64,000 nucleotides of DNA from NCBI GenBank assembly GCA_963931925.1, contig OZ007570.1:38308620-38372619 (forward strand), given 5' to 3'. Source of the DNA: Onchidella celtica (taxonomy: Eukaryota > Mollusca > Gastropoda > Systellommatophora > Onchidiidae). Numbering within the stretch: position 1 is the stretch's first letter; each line of letters opens with the position of its first letter. A program made the translations under genes and the position numbers. This document shows positions 9,697 to 20,960 of this stretch, one piece after another. The notes under the pieces were generated by a model. It did no database searches. It was not told the DNA's origin and worked only from the letters and a program-made list of their open reading frames with translations.

Positions 9697-10521
9697 GCGC
9701 TAGGGGTACTCATGAGAGGCAGGGCTGGATTAAGATTATGTAATTCAAAATGTAAACAAAAATAAACCATAAAATACATTTTTTTTTTTTTAATGAAACA
9801 AAACTTACAGTGAAATGTCCCCTTTTTGTTGACCCTGGTTCAGCTGCCCCATTTGCAGTTTTGTCGCCATAATTATGATTCTTGATGCAATGAACATTTT
9901 CTGTGGCGCCCCCCCCCCCCTCCTCGATGCCCTAAGCATGTGCATATATTGCTTAATGGTAAATCCAGTCCTGATGAGAAGGTTTTCGTGGCGTTGGAGC
10001 GGAGGGAAAGGTGGGAAAGATGGCATTTTTGCCCTTTTCAAACAGTTTGAATTAGCTACATCAGAGGATCAGCAAGCCAAGACAAGTTTGGCTTTGGAAC
10101 GAACAGAATTTTGAAATATTGATAACCAACTGACTACCACAAACCGATATTGGCACAGATTACTGACTCATACTTTTTTCCATTCCATTGACAAAAAGCC
10201 TAGTTTCACTTGTTGCTCCCTTCATGTAGGTTTCCATTCCCTGAGTGGTAATAATACTATAACTATAAGTATCTTAAAGTTAACTATGCCAGAAAAACTA
10301 TGCAATGACAAGTGTGAGCAGTAACCAGAAACGACCACACAAATTGAAGAAATCACAATAATATAGATTGTGTTTAGAAAGTAGTCAGTAACCTACACAG
10401 ATAATAAGAAGCTAGTTGCCAAGCGCTATGTGAATGTTGTACATTGGAAATGTTATTGAATATAGAAAATTCCTCTGTAGTCAAAGAGTTAAAAGGGTAT
10501 TTATCATGGTTAGCTCAGGTA
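9697..10521. other. Unassigned DNA
   Basis: A T run near 9780 and a C run near 9908-9921 are the only structured parts. Opposed open frames at 9805-10114 have no domain and cross the C run. Confidence 0.5.
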
Positions 10522-10804
10522 TATTGTTACAAGTACGCACGTCCCCCAAATTTTTTGCGCTAGGGGTACGTATTTGAAAGCCTTTCTTGACTCCAGAGCT
10601 AGGGAGCTCCTTCCGAAATACTCCTAAGACAACAGACTTAATTAATTATGCTTTCAGATTTTCTTTTTGTGTTCCTCCTGTTTTTTGGTCGAAAGAGTAG
10701 GGGGGCGGCAGGGTTAGGGATTCCATAAGATTTAGGGTTGAGAATAAGGACGGGGTTAGGGATAGGTACGCTTGGGAGTGCATACATACAAGTAACAACA
10801 GCCT
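10522..10804 (+). mobile_element. MITE-like element, family C, copy 1
   Basis: The left end reads TTGTTACAAGTACGCACG and the right end TACAAGTAACAACAGCC, so the ends form an inverted repeat of the type GTTGTTAC..GTA. The body has recognisable blocks: GCGCTAGGGGTACGTATTT, a CCAGAGCTAGGGAGCTCC palindromic stretch, CAGATTTTCTTTTTG, and a GGTTAGGGAT-type block occurring twice. Copies at 48033-48348 (same strand) and 58581-58869 (opposite strand) share all of these in order. No coding capacity is visible. Confidence 0.75.
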
Positions 10805-12900
10805 TAGCTCAGAGCTTCGTGGGTGCTTCAGGACACTTCAAGTGGCATTTAACAGCGTCCTTGGCGCCTGGGCACGATGTAACTTGATATAAGCTGAATT
10901 TTGCCAGTTACCCCTAGCATTCTTCAACAAAACCTCGGGCTGTTCCTCTTTTTTCACGCCACATTGTGAAATTAGTCAAAAGACCGAAACCTTTGAGATT
11001 ATTATGCACCAGGTTTAAGTATAGGATGAAGGTTTGCTTTCATGACTTTGACGAAGCTGAATGGCAGGACTCTGTAGAGTGTAAAGAAGCGGTGACGTGA
11101 CTTAATGTTCATAGTATGGCTTGAATGATGTGTTTATGATGTGCTTTTGCTCAGATTAAAGGTAGTGTGAGAAGCGGTAGTCACGACAGACATTTGAGTT
11201 TGATAGTCGTTCCGGGACCGTAGCATTTTACACAGTAGGCTATAGCAGCTGAACAGTGAACACATCCCAGTATTTTCTTTTTGGCTTTGTAATTGAACTA
11301 CGTTCCCCTAACAGACAGTTTTTGGGTTTATTCGTTGTTGTTGTTTTTTTTTGGCAAAGCTGGTCCCATCCGTATTACTGGATCGGTGGACTAATTGATT
11401 GATTGATAGGCAAATGATCGATTATTATCTTATAATTTGCTTGTTTTGTGTTTAAATAGTAGGTCGGGATATAGGGGGGGGGGGGTAATCGTAAGGGTGG
11501 CTGAACTAAGCTTCAAACACCTAAAATGATTTCTTGATTGTCACGTGAGATAGAAAATGATGATTCTTGATGGATTAAGTAATTACATGTAAATGATATG
11601 ACCGATAGATCATTTGATTTCTTCTTGTTCAAAAGAATTTTTTTTTTTTCCTAATAAGATTATAGCAGTATTCGACAAGGAACAGTGCTTTTTTTAAAGT
11701 TAAGCTATTAACCATTAAGAATCGAAAACTGGACAGCTATGATTTTCACAGTCCTTTTTATTAAATTGGACTTGATTATTGCGATCAATTCCGAGAGATT
11801 AATAAGAATTTTTAAAGCCAAACTCACCAAATGTCTAAAAAATGCCTGGCTGTACTGAACAAATTCACAGCTGACATGGAAAAAGTTATTTTGTACAAAC
11901 GCTGTTGGCATTCAATGGGTTAACATAGTGCACCCCTGGTATCCCCTCCGTGTGGTCTTGTCCTTAAACTGCTGAGTAGACAATTAATAAGCGACCTCTT
12001 TCCTATCTTTTGGTCATCGGTTTATGGTTAATAGTTGCAAGAAATGCCCACCCTGATAGCACCTAAACTAACATATTATTGTATTGTTCAGGCGAAACGA
12101 TGTCACTAATGCAGCTAGCAATAAAAAGTCAAATCATAATGATGCGTCGCCCTAATCTACAAAGATTGCTAAAGGTCACGCAGTGTGTACAGAAAAGGCG
12201 TGCTCATAAATCCGGAAAGATAGATCCGGAACGATAAAACTAAGTTTTACACTACAATGTTGCTACAGCAACAGAGATGTTATCTCAGTAAAAAAACAAC
12301 AACAACCTCTTCTCGTACTCTATGTTCATTACAGACAGTTGCGTTAAGATAACGTCTAAGGAAAACTTAAGTTCTATGCGATGAACATAACTTTAGGATG
12401 TAGATATGACTGCTCTGGGCAGTGAAGCAGGAAACTTTTCAAAGCGTTGTTTTTTTTTTTTTAAATTTATTATTCACTGTGTTGTCTATTCCCGTCGTAT
12501 TTTTATTTGTGAAATTTAAATTGATCAAATTCTGAAAATCGCGTTACCTCAAATTAACAAGCAAACCACCAAAAAAAACAACAAACAAACATAAAAGGTG
12601 CAAAATGGCCGTTATCGTCCCGATGCCCCGTTAAACCCGAACCCAAACTCACTTGAATCAGTCGCCAAATATGTGACATCAATCTAATGTTTATGTCCAG
12701 CCAATACGATATTAAACAGATCTGTAATAAATATAGTTCACAGACAGTGGGTCGATGAAAGGAGCTGCCGGTACTAAGCTTATAATGCTGTTTACGTGTT
12801 GGTGAACAAAGCCTATGGGAGCGCCATAATGCTTTTTAAAAGAGTATCTTCACCACTAACATTTGCTGCTATAAAAAAAAATGTCCCTATTATTCCAAAA
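10805..12900. other. Unassigned DNA
   Basis: Contains a G run near 11477-11488 and T or A runs near 11640, 12450 and 12880. A short stretch at 12602-12640 (AAAATGGCCGTTATCGTCCC) loosely resembles 37995-38030, which may mark a weak repeat. No supported gene. Confidence 0.45.
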
Positions 12901-12901
12901 G

Positions 12902-12950
12902 TATACCTGACAGACTGGACTTTTAACAGATTATACGTGACAGACTGGAC
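12902..12950 (+). repeat. Short tandem duplication, 30-bp period
   Basis: TATACCTGACAGACTGGAC (12902-12920) is followed by TATACGTGACAGACTGGAC (12932-12950), one mismatch in 19 bp. Confidence 0.7.
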
Positions 12951-13689
12951 ACCTAAGTCATACTTTGGCTTCTGTCCTTGGTCGTTGCAATCCTCATATT
13001 TAAAATTCTCGTTTTTGTCCACACCTTTATTTACTTTTGGCGTGAAACGTAAAGGGATTCTATGCGAATGCCAAGATAGTTTAATGCTTCAAGAAGTGCC
13101 CGGCTATACCGGTAAAAGATAAGCAAACAGATAAGACATAGATGAGAGCTAGTGAAGACGCGGAGACGTGGCGCCATATAGCATTTGAGTGCTAGAAGAT
13201 AATATATTATCTCGCGTGCAGTATTTTCTTATATCAGAATACACTGTAATGGCTTGCATGGCGCGATAAAAAAACATACTATTGATAAAGCTCACAATTG
13301 CTTATTACCCTGCATATTTTCGGTATGGGGAATTTCCATTATTACCGTGTCCAATATTTAACTTCTGCTGATAGTAACAGCCACTGAACTTGACTGAAGT
13401 AAAGATTTGTTGGCAGTTTTAAGTCGACCCCTGCGTTGCCGTCGGTGGTGTAAACTTGAAAATTATAATTATAGCCTACTAAAGTATCATTCATTTGATT
13501 CACAGTACTTATGAAATGAAATGTTAACATCAATAGAAATCTCTCTGGGATTGTTAGTGCATATTACTCGTTGAAGCATTCATGGTTTGTGCCAAGCATA
13601 GAGAAGGTATTGAGACACGGCGTTTCAGGTCTCATTTACATGTATTTTCCTTTGTTTTTTCTTTTCATTCTTTCTCTTGCACGATCCAG
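12951..13689. other. Unassigned DNA with a 38-bp SINE-related fragment
   Basis: Positions 13104-13141 are identical to 14189-14226, the segment inside SINE copy 1; otherwise nothing is recognisable. The block ends in a long pyrimidine-rich stretch leading to CACGATCCAG at 13680-13689. Confidence 0.45.
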
Positions 13690-13813
13690 ACAGTCAGCAT
13701 GCAGGACTTATTAAATTTAAAGTCTTCTGTCGCAAACGACACTAAGGTTGCCTTCGATCGGCCGGTTCAGCCAAAAGCGACCCTGCTTCGTCAGAGCAGA
13801 CAAGCAAATCAAG
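13690..13813 (+). CDS. Weak candidate exon, unknown product
   Basis: A pyrimidine-rich acceptor ending CACGATCCAG precedes a 124-bp open segment, followed by a weak donor, AAG|GTGCGA. Translation in the open frame starts TVSMQDLLNLKSS and includes DRPVQPKATLLRQSRQ; I recognise no family. It would enter in phase 0, compatible with the exon ending at 2571, but it does not supply the xQR segment a DH domain needs next. It could be chance, or an exon of another gene. Confidence 0.15.
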
Positions 13814-13899
13814 GTGCGAAATTCCCTGACCGAAGGAGACCTTTATCATGGTCTTGTGTTCCGAAGTTCTCTAAAGTTTAGAATACATCTATTTGTCTT

Positions 13900-14352
13900 T
13901 GTTTTTGTATTTTGTATACTTCTTTAATCCCATTTGGAAAATTTGCGTTAGAGACATTGCAGCCCAGTTACAACTGGCGCAGGCACGTCGTTGCCGCAGT
14001 GCAGGGCCGGTCGACTGTTTGGGGGGGGGGGGGGGTGGTAGGGATAAATTTTATTTAATTATGCCCGACAGCGGCCTGTTCGGCCTGCTCTTCTTGATTC
14101 CCAACGGCCAAGGTATCTTTAACGTGAGGAACGTGCACACGGGCCCTCCGAGTTTTTCGTCCTTATCCGAGAAGTCTAGATACTCGATCTATACCGGTAA
14201 AAGATAAGCAAACAGATAAGACATAGGATCAGGGACAGGAAAATATGAGAAAAATCCCAAAAACTTCCGACCTGCCTGTACCGACCGGAATTCGAACCTG
14301 GTACCTTCAGCGTGAAAGGCGAGCATCTTGCCTCTATGCCACAATGTCCCGT
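13900..14352 (-). mobile_element. tRNA-derived SINE, copy 1
   Basis: On the minus strand the 5' end (14352 leftward) shows a tRNA-like head with an A-box, TGGCATAGAGGC (14341-14330), and a B-box, GGTTCGAATTC (14298-14288), about 32 bp apart, as in an RNA polymerase III promoter. It is followed by CCTGTCCCTGATCCTATG, the 38-bp segment (14226-14189) and a core with CGGAGGGCCCGTGTGCACGT, then TTAAAGATACCTTGGCC. Copies at 23.2 and 48.7 kb share the core. The part left of about 14055, including a G15 run (14021-14035), is less certain, but 13905-13940 resembles the A-rich tail of copy 2. Confidence 0.8.
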
Positions 14353-14950
14353 GTGTTAAATATGTGCTGCAGGACTAGAGAATGCTGAGCTGTCAGATGA
14401 TGCATGTTTTTATACTATAGATTAGATAAAGTAGACAGTGTGGAGGAATGATGGCGAGTCAGGAGTGATGTTGAATTAAGACGTAATTCGAAATAATCCT
14501 GAAGAGAGTCCAAAAGCAAATTCACAGATACCATGCTGTTCAAGTGGCAATAATAACTGGAATAGTCCCCGGTCCCATTTTTTTTTTTTTCGCGGCTCCT
14601 AGTGCCTCAAACAATCAATATTCTCTTTGTATATCATAATTTTATATGGATATCTCTTTGTTATCCATAGGCTGCGGTTTCCCTCTCAAAGTTGGGTGAT
14701 TGATCTTATAACTATGTGCAACCTCATATCCCTGGTGGTATCTTTGATGATGTGCTGATGTTTGGATGCCTTGACGTAATTGGAAATACGTGATACTTCA
14801 GATGTGGTGAAAGAATGATAAGGGAACGTGATGGTTAAGGAAGGAAGTGAGGTGTCTTCAGTAGCCAGTTTCCTTTGTTCCGTAGTATTAATGTTTTTCC
14901 AGCGATATCTTTATTATCGTACTGTATCCTGTAGACAGTAGCAAAGCCCT
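14353..14950. other. Unassigned DNA
   Basis: Nothing recognisable except a T run near 14578-14590. Confidence 0.5.
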
Positions 14951-14965
14951 GACGTGATTGAGATG

Positions 14966-15044
14966 GTATTAGAGAGAGAGGGGGGAGGGGCAGAGTTACG
15001 GAAAGGGAGTCACAGAAACAGACAGACAGACGGCCTGAGGGGAG

Positions 15045-15075
<31 letters not shown>

Positions 15076-15087
15076 GGAGAGAAAAAA
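14966..15087. repeat. GA-rich tract with GACA units and a G13 run
   Basis: Interrupted (GA)n and GACAGACAGACA units, ending in G13 at 15065-15077. Overlapping frames of about 104-116 codons on both strands follow the tract. Confidence 0.85.
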
Positions 15088-16940
15088 TAGTCATCAATTT
15101 TACATGGCGCCATATTGTCTTGTTGACAGATCGGACAAGGTAGCAACATTCCTACATTTCATCTTGATGGCGTCTGTAACTGACCAGAACTTATCAAACA
15201 GCATGTACACAGATCTATGTTTTTGTGTATTGTACATTACGACTATACCTTTCAAACTTACCCAGCCAGGGTGGAAACAACCGGTTCCGCTCCAGACAGT
15301 CTAACACTGATTGACTGCCAATCTACCTGACTTAGCAGTGATTCTTGGCCTTCATTCGAGCATAATCTTACAGCTTTAGTCACGAAACAAACAATGGTCC
15401 GAGATCTCGGTCGTAACGCTCAGCTTCAACCGTCTGCCGACGTGTCATAAGCGATTAGACGTTGCGTTAACCATTCCTAAACAGCCAAGAATTCACTCAA
15501 TGACTTTTCTTACAAGTTGTTTTGTCGTTTGTGGACGTCCAAGACTAGTGAAATATCGTGCCTCGTTCGATGTCTATTCCCGGTCTTAAAATTCCAGTGG
15601 AATCATCATTGTCCGTTAGCCGGTAAATATGAACGTCAAATGCGAACTCCAAACCAGAACAAACGACCGAAACCGATAATTCAAGACCTAAATTCACGTG
15701 GGGATTTGTATCTGTTCTTGATCAATTAAATAAAGGGAAAATGGTCTTTAATTTTTCATTTTTTTTGCTTAATAATTATATTGACATCTGGAAGAGACAG
15801 GGGGTCAAACAGTGTGACCGGAACTACTTACTCACGAGTATTGGCACACATTAAGTGTGTTAATAGTCGCTTTTCCATGTTGCAAGATGAAACTAGTTTG
15901 TTGTCAGTTATCATTGATGTCTGGGCTATGGGTACTGATTGCCTGGACTTGCCTTGGGAGAGATGAGCACATGGTTTTTGTTTTGTTTGTTAATAAAATA
16001 CTTTACGTGAATGTCACACTGTCTGACTGAAGTCTTTAGTGACGAGACATTTCTAAAAACCTTACTCAGTTACAATATGAAACTAAAAATCCAAGCGTGG
16101 CTGATATTATTTATCTCGTTTCCACTTTACAGTACCAGCGTCTTGACCTAAGGGAATCCAAGAAAAGATTTACCGAGCTCTGAGAATCAAACTGCATTAG
16201 GGTATCCAAGAAAACGTGAAAAGTGCAGAGTGGCCATTGTTGTGTTAAACTCAACCTCAAACTTAAACTCAGAGTGCAGTGCACGTGTTTCAAACAGAGA
16301 AAAGGGCTGACACAGCACTTAATTATTATTTTTTTGTGGTAGTTTTCCCATCGTACTGTCTTTATGGGAAATGAGATTTGAGGCTTGGTTTACTAAGAAG
16401 GAAAAAAAAGACTAAAGAAAGTACCGTATTCTAAAGTACTTTTCCCTGCTATTATGATATTGTGTCTGATAAAAATGATGATGATGAAGCTACTGGTGAA
16501 CAAAATGTTTGTGAAATCCAAAGGTCTCATTGGCTTCTTCTCAGCACTCCAGTAAGCAGCAACAAAAGACAAGAAAATAAAAAGAGTTTGTATAAACGCC
16601 GAAGTTTGTAGCGGGTTTCTTCATTCATGCGCTACACCGTGCCGCAAACATCTTCCAAGTGAGTGATCATGTTGTGTAACATATCTCTTAAGCTCTTTTG
16701 CTCTTTCCCTCTCTCTCAGCAGGGGTTAATTGAAGCTTGGCTCCAAGACCTTTTGACACAATGTCTAGACCAGGATTAGTTAGCAATATAAACTGTGTAA
16801 GCAAAAACTGTCGGGTACCATCAGGGTCTCTGGTACCACGTTAATTTACCTGTTTGAGGTATTTTGGAGAATCCGTGAGATTTTTTTTTGTTTGAAATAT
16901 TAGATTTGTTAACAGTAACCAGAGCGAGGCATTCTTGCAC
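15088..16940. other. Unassigned DNA
   Basis: No exon with paired splice sites, RNA gene or mobile-element end is apparent in this AT-rich stretch. Confidence 0.5.
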
Positions 16941-16946
16941 TTACAC

Positions 16947-17055
16947 GCACACACACACAAAGAGACAGAGAGAGAGAGAGAGAGAGAGAAAGAGAAGGGA
17001 GGGGGAGAAAGAGAAAGAGATAGACAAAGTGAGAGAGAGCTAGAGAAAGAGAGAA
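16947..17055. repeat. (CA)n then (GA)n microsatellite
   Basis: A short CACACACACAC run leads into about 90 bp of GA-rich purine sequence. Confidence 0.9.
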
Positions 17056-17140
17056 ATGTCTGTCGCGCGAAGATACATATTTTCAACACGACCAGAAAAC
17101 CGTTCCCAAGACAAACCCATTTCTGTCTTTTACAATGCAG

Positions 17141-17285
17141 CGTCAACGCTGCCTTTGTCGCCGTGTATTCCACGACACAAGGTCGTTCGCTTATTTCATT
17201 CCATTGTTATGGCGTTTAAATTGCAAGTTCATGAGCATTCCAGATCGCCAGGAAGATTTTTATTGTCCAATTGCAAAACACCGAG
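17141..17285 (+). CDS. Weak candidate exon, unknown product
   Basis: The acceptor TTCTGTCTTTTACAATGCAG and donor GAG|GTAAAC enclose 145 bp. One frame reads RQRCLCRRVFHDTR and later DRQEDFYCPIAKHR, but a second frame is also open and no family is recognised, so coding is doubtful. Confidence 0.12.
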
Positions 17286-17379
17286 GTAAACAACGCAGAC
17301 ATCATGAGGCGCAAAACACACTGCAAATGCCACCGTCGCCATTCTTATGTCAGAGGACTGTAACTGGCCCTTGAGCAAG

Positions 17380-17706
17380 TGTATTGCGATATTTCATGCA
17401 GTTAGGCCCACAACGTCTCACCTTCTTTTTGAAAGCCTTGGCGGGAGTAAGTATGAGTTACATAATTTTAGTCAGGGACATATTTCATGTTCTGAGGTAT
17501 TAAATTAGCTGAGCCACACATTTTCTATAAAACCTTCCATCCATAGGATTGACTCCAGCCCCCACCCCCTGCAACTCCTGCACTCACGGGTGCCCCTAAA
17601 GCATTGTCCTAGTAATATCCTTATTGTGTGACTCAAATGGAACTCCTGCCCGTTAATAATTAAAATAATAATAATAATAATAAAAACATGTTGTCACTAT
17701 GAAATC
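17380..17706. other. Unassigned DNA with an (AAT)n run
   Basis: Contains about seven AAT units near 17662-17684 and no other recognisable element. Confidence 0.5.
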
Positions 17707-17952
17707 GTCCCATTAGAATGACAAGGTTCTATCTCCACTTTTTGGCTCAACTGAGCTACACGTTACGCCCTATTTCTATGGCCTTCTCCATTGTGTGTCA
17801 AAGTATAATCAACCAGATTCGGTGTGTAATTTGTAAGTAATTACTACAAAGAAAAAAAATCTTTGCTCGAAAATCTATGATCTCATGAAACTTCAATCCT
17901 CGATTTCTCAAAAATTGATGAAAGTGAATTAGAATCTTGTCATTCTAGGGGG
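17707..17952 (+). mobile_element. MITE-like element, family B, copy 1
   Basis: The left end, TCCCATTAGAATGACAAGG, and the right end, CTTGTCATTCTAGGGGGA, form terminal inverted repeats of about 23 bp. The body has no coding capacity. A second copy lies at 46557-46810 in the opposite internal orientation: GGCCTTCTCCATTGTGTGTC, TTCGGTGTGTAATTTGTAAG and TGAAACTTCAATCCTCGA here appear there reverse-complemented, some with small changes. Confidence 0.75.
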
Positions 17953-18675
17953 ACAAAATGTGCAAACTCATCGATATGGAGCGAAATACAGAAAAATCTA
18001 GAGCAGACAAACACACCAGTCCTGTCCTCCAGTTTTATTTTCCACACAGACACAAAGTCATTAATTCCCTTCGATGTAAAGCTGTGGTAGATTTTGGTCG
18101 GTGTGATAATGCTCTCTAACCGAATCACTGACTCAGAAGTGGACACCCAAGAGTATAACTTTACTATCAACACTGAAAAACGAAACTGGCATTAACAGCC
18201 AATAGAACGTTCTCTATTCGGCTTTGTAACTGGAGTTCAAGTGACAAGTTTTAAATTGTTGTAAGCCTGGCGGCCAAATTCAAGATAAACACAAGAATCA
18301 TTCAAACAAGATTTTAAAAGGACAAAAAAAAAACAACAACTAACAGCAGCCTAGAATTACTGAAATTTTTACTTACTATTCGGTAATTTGAGAGGCTTTG
18401 AAATTTGTGTGAAGCAAAAGCAGTGAAACTGAGAGCTACGGGTTAAATTTCAACTCAGAGACTCCAGTTGCGTCCTTTTGTTACGGCGGGCAGATTTATT
18501 CGCCCTGTTTATCCACATGCCTCCGAAATTTTTTGGAGGTGACCCCATGCAAGGGTCACATGTGGAAAGGAAAGCCGAGGTTGGGTGGGGTGGGGAGGTG
18601 GGGGGGGGGCAGGGGTTAGTATGTGCGAAATCAGAGCCAGAATACTTCGGGGTGTTGGGGTGTTTGATGTTTTGC
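17953..18675. other. Unassigned DNA
   Basis: A G-rich stretch with a G10 run near 18600-18609 is the only structured part. Confidence 0.5.
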
Positions 18676-19176
18676 GGCGTTATTTTTGTTTGTTCCAACA
18701 CGACATTTTGCACAACAGAGAAACGTTTACAGCTTCTGAGTTATGATAAGGAGTTAGAAAAATCGGAACTGTGAAACTGTGCTGAGAAGTGCCACTCGTG
18801 TCTCGGGTGCCACAATGCATTTGAAACAAGTGTCAATGTGTACGTTTGTTACACCTCTTCTACATGGCGGGGTATTTGCCATATTGTTGTATTCAACATT
18901 TTGCCAATTTTGAGGTTTTGTCATGAAAGTGGTTCTCTCACCCCTGATTTCATTATGTGTAAGTGTCACTCCAATCGGTCAAAAACTTTTCGAGATTTGT
19001 GTTTGGGACGTCATGTTTTATGCGTTTTAGCGCTTTTGTTGACCAAACTTTAATCCTCATTTTCCCGAAAAGGCAAAGAAGCACAAACAACAATATGGCA
19101 AGTACCCCCGACATACTAAAGGATCTCCAATTTTTCAGAAAATGGAGATTGACCAAACTAGAACTGAGGTCGTGAT
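18676..19176 (-). mobile_element. MITE-like element, family A, copy with a nested insertion
   Basis: Ends read GTTATTTTTGTTTGTTCCAA at the left and GAACTGAGGTCGTGAT at the right, the family A ends in reverse orientation. The body follows copy 1 in order (GCACAAC..GAGAAACGTT, GAGTTATGATAAGGAG, TTGTTACACCTCTTCTACAT, ACTAAAGGATCTCCAATTTT) except that it is split at the CTACATACTAA block by the 245-bp element at 18866-19110. Confidence 0.7.
18866..19110. mobile_element. Small DNA-transposon-like element nested in family A
   Basis: It has about 24-bp terminal inverted repeats: GGGGTATTTGCCATATTGTT at the left, and at the right the inverse of GGGGTACTTGCCATATTGTT. It is flanked by ACAT on both sides (18862-18865 and 19111-19114). 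Family A copy 1 has a single ACAT at this point (TCTACATACTAAAAGATC at about 740-757, read on its reverse strand), so the empty site is known and a 4-bp target duplication is implied. No second copy is seen in this window. Confidence 0.75.
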
Positions 19177-20049
19177 ATGTTAATACATGTATGACGGTCT
19201 TGTGGCGAAAGTGGGGAAAGAGATTTCGGGGTGAGGGCAAGGGGCATTGATCATTAATCGCAGAATTATGCTACTAAAGGACCTAGTCGTAACTGTATGA
19301 ATTAAAGCAGAGATGGCCTGACAAAAGGAGAAGATAAATACAAAATGAAGAAGGGAGAGACAGTTACGTGCGAAGTCGGCATACTTGTGGTCACGCCACT
19401 GCTTGTGGTTAAATTGAACATTTCAGCTTTCCTTGCCCGGGACAAAAGTGGCGGGGGGGGGGGGGTCGCAGAACTGTTTGTAGTTCTAAAAGACATGTTA
19501 TTAATATCAAGGGCAGAATTGATATTACAGAAAAAACAAACATAATGAGAGATAGAAAAACGAGAAAGGCAGACAAAAATACCATTCAGACCTGACCCTG
19601 GCCGCCCATGTCGCAGTGACAGTTTGACAGCGTTGCAGGTTGTCACTGAAGATGTGGCCCGTCACTGCTGTCCTTCCCTTTCCACCTCCCTTCCCCCTTC
19701 CTTTTGTTTTATTGGACGGAAGGGGACTGGGGGAAATAATGCAGTAGTAAATAACCCTACCGAGGACTACCGACGTTGCATTATGAAAGCAACAACAACA
19801 AAACATATTCTACAATGTCCAGATGTTTTCACCAGGTGGACGACATAGTTTTGACCTAGATTGTGACAGCGCCACCGATGGTCGAAATCGATATTATAAT
19901 TATCATGGAAATGGAATGTGATAATATTCACACAGAAACAGAGAAACGTTCACCGTTCGTCATCGAGTTTGCATAAAACATTTATACCTATACTTGTTTC
20001 TGTGTTTCTTTATAGTCAGTGTTTGGAACGTGTGTGTTGATTATACTTG
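19177..20049. other. Unassigned DNA
   Basis: Holds a G13 run at 19453-19465 and no supported gene. Open frames on both strands around 19302-19848 overlap and lack domains. Confidence 0.5.
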
Positions 20050-20425
20050 ATGAATGCGGACGTTTTCCCATGTAAATGCGCTGGGCGGGAGGATTGTCAC
20101 TTAGTGAAAAGGCTTTCTCTATTGGTGAACCTAAACTGTGGAACAACATTAACGTTGGCGCCAAGAAAAGGGAGAACATTATCACATTTAAAAATAGACT
20201 TTAAATTGAATCGTTTAGGACAGTTTTCTTTGAAACTGAATGTTGTCCCTTTTGGTCTCAGAGGTTTGAGGATGAGAGTAGATTAAATTTTGTTAATATG
20301 TGTGAGTGGGATCATGATGTTAATCCTGTTTCTAAGTTTAGTTCAGCGCCTCAGAGCACATCAATTTTTGTGGATCTGAGGTCTATACAAGTTAATTACT
20401 ACATTACATTATATTACATCCATTA
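20050..20425 (+). mobile_element. 3' end of a CR1/Jockey-like LINE, decayed
   Basis: In the frame that includes 20109-20204 the translation is KAFSIGEPKLWNNIN, then a gap region, then ITFKNRL and a stop (20202-20204). This is the usual C-terminal signature of LINE ORF2 proteins (xAFSVxxPKLWNxLP ... FKxxL). It is followed by about 190 bp of 3' UTR and a tail of ATTACATT-type units (20396-20420). Only this last piece of the element is recognisable. A 16-bp match to its UTR (TTTAGTTCAGCGCCTC) recurs near 54986. Confidence 0.65.
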
Positions 20426-20960
20426 AAGTTGTAATGATAACCTTGACCCAGCTGTAGAGATCTTTGCTTCATGACGGCCTCGGTACAGGGGAGAAAATGA
20501 AGTAGCCAGCAATTAGAACGGCAGATTAATGATACTTTATGAGCTTAGGCGTTTTCTTATGTTAATCGTATTTATAAGAACATGAAAGCTGAAAACTAAT
20601 AAAGGCGCCATTATTGTGCCGACGCAGTGCGTTAAACTCAAATTCTAACTTTCTGATATGTAGTACATGATCATGAGAGGGATATTTCAAATTATGGAGA
20701 ACATTTTTTATGAGAACTATCATTCTACCAAGATCCGAGATCAGCTGAGTAATTATGAATGCAGTCCTCGTATTCATTGCTCCAGTTATTACTGTAATCA
20801 GTCCATGTGGAGTCTCCCACAAGTGACAAATTGCAGATGTAACACCCCCTATGTTATGATTGGGCGTGATGGCGCGCGGCGATACTAAAACAATGACAGG
20901 TAACAGGTTGTCCTGGCTTTGTGAATTTGTTGCTATTTGTACATAAGGAAGTAAATATTT
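20426..20960 (-). other. Unassigned DNA with a 143-codon open frame
   Basis: A minus-strand frame is open over 20562-20993, partly across the family A end at 20961. I recognise no domain. One frame of this length is about what chance gives for 64 kb of AT-rich DNA in six frames. Confidence 0.3.

Noticed and set aside
14281-14352. Possible functional tRNA gene
   Set aside because: A- and B-boxes are present but the acceptor stem and cloverleaf do not close, and the same head is joined to a shared SINE body at 23.2 kb.
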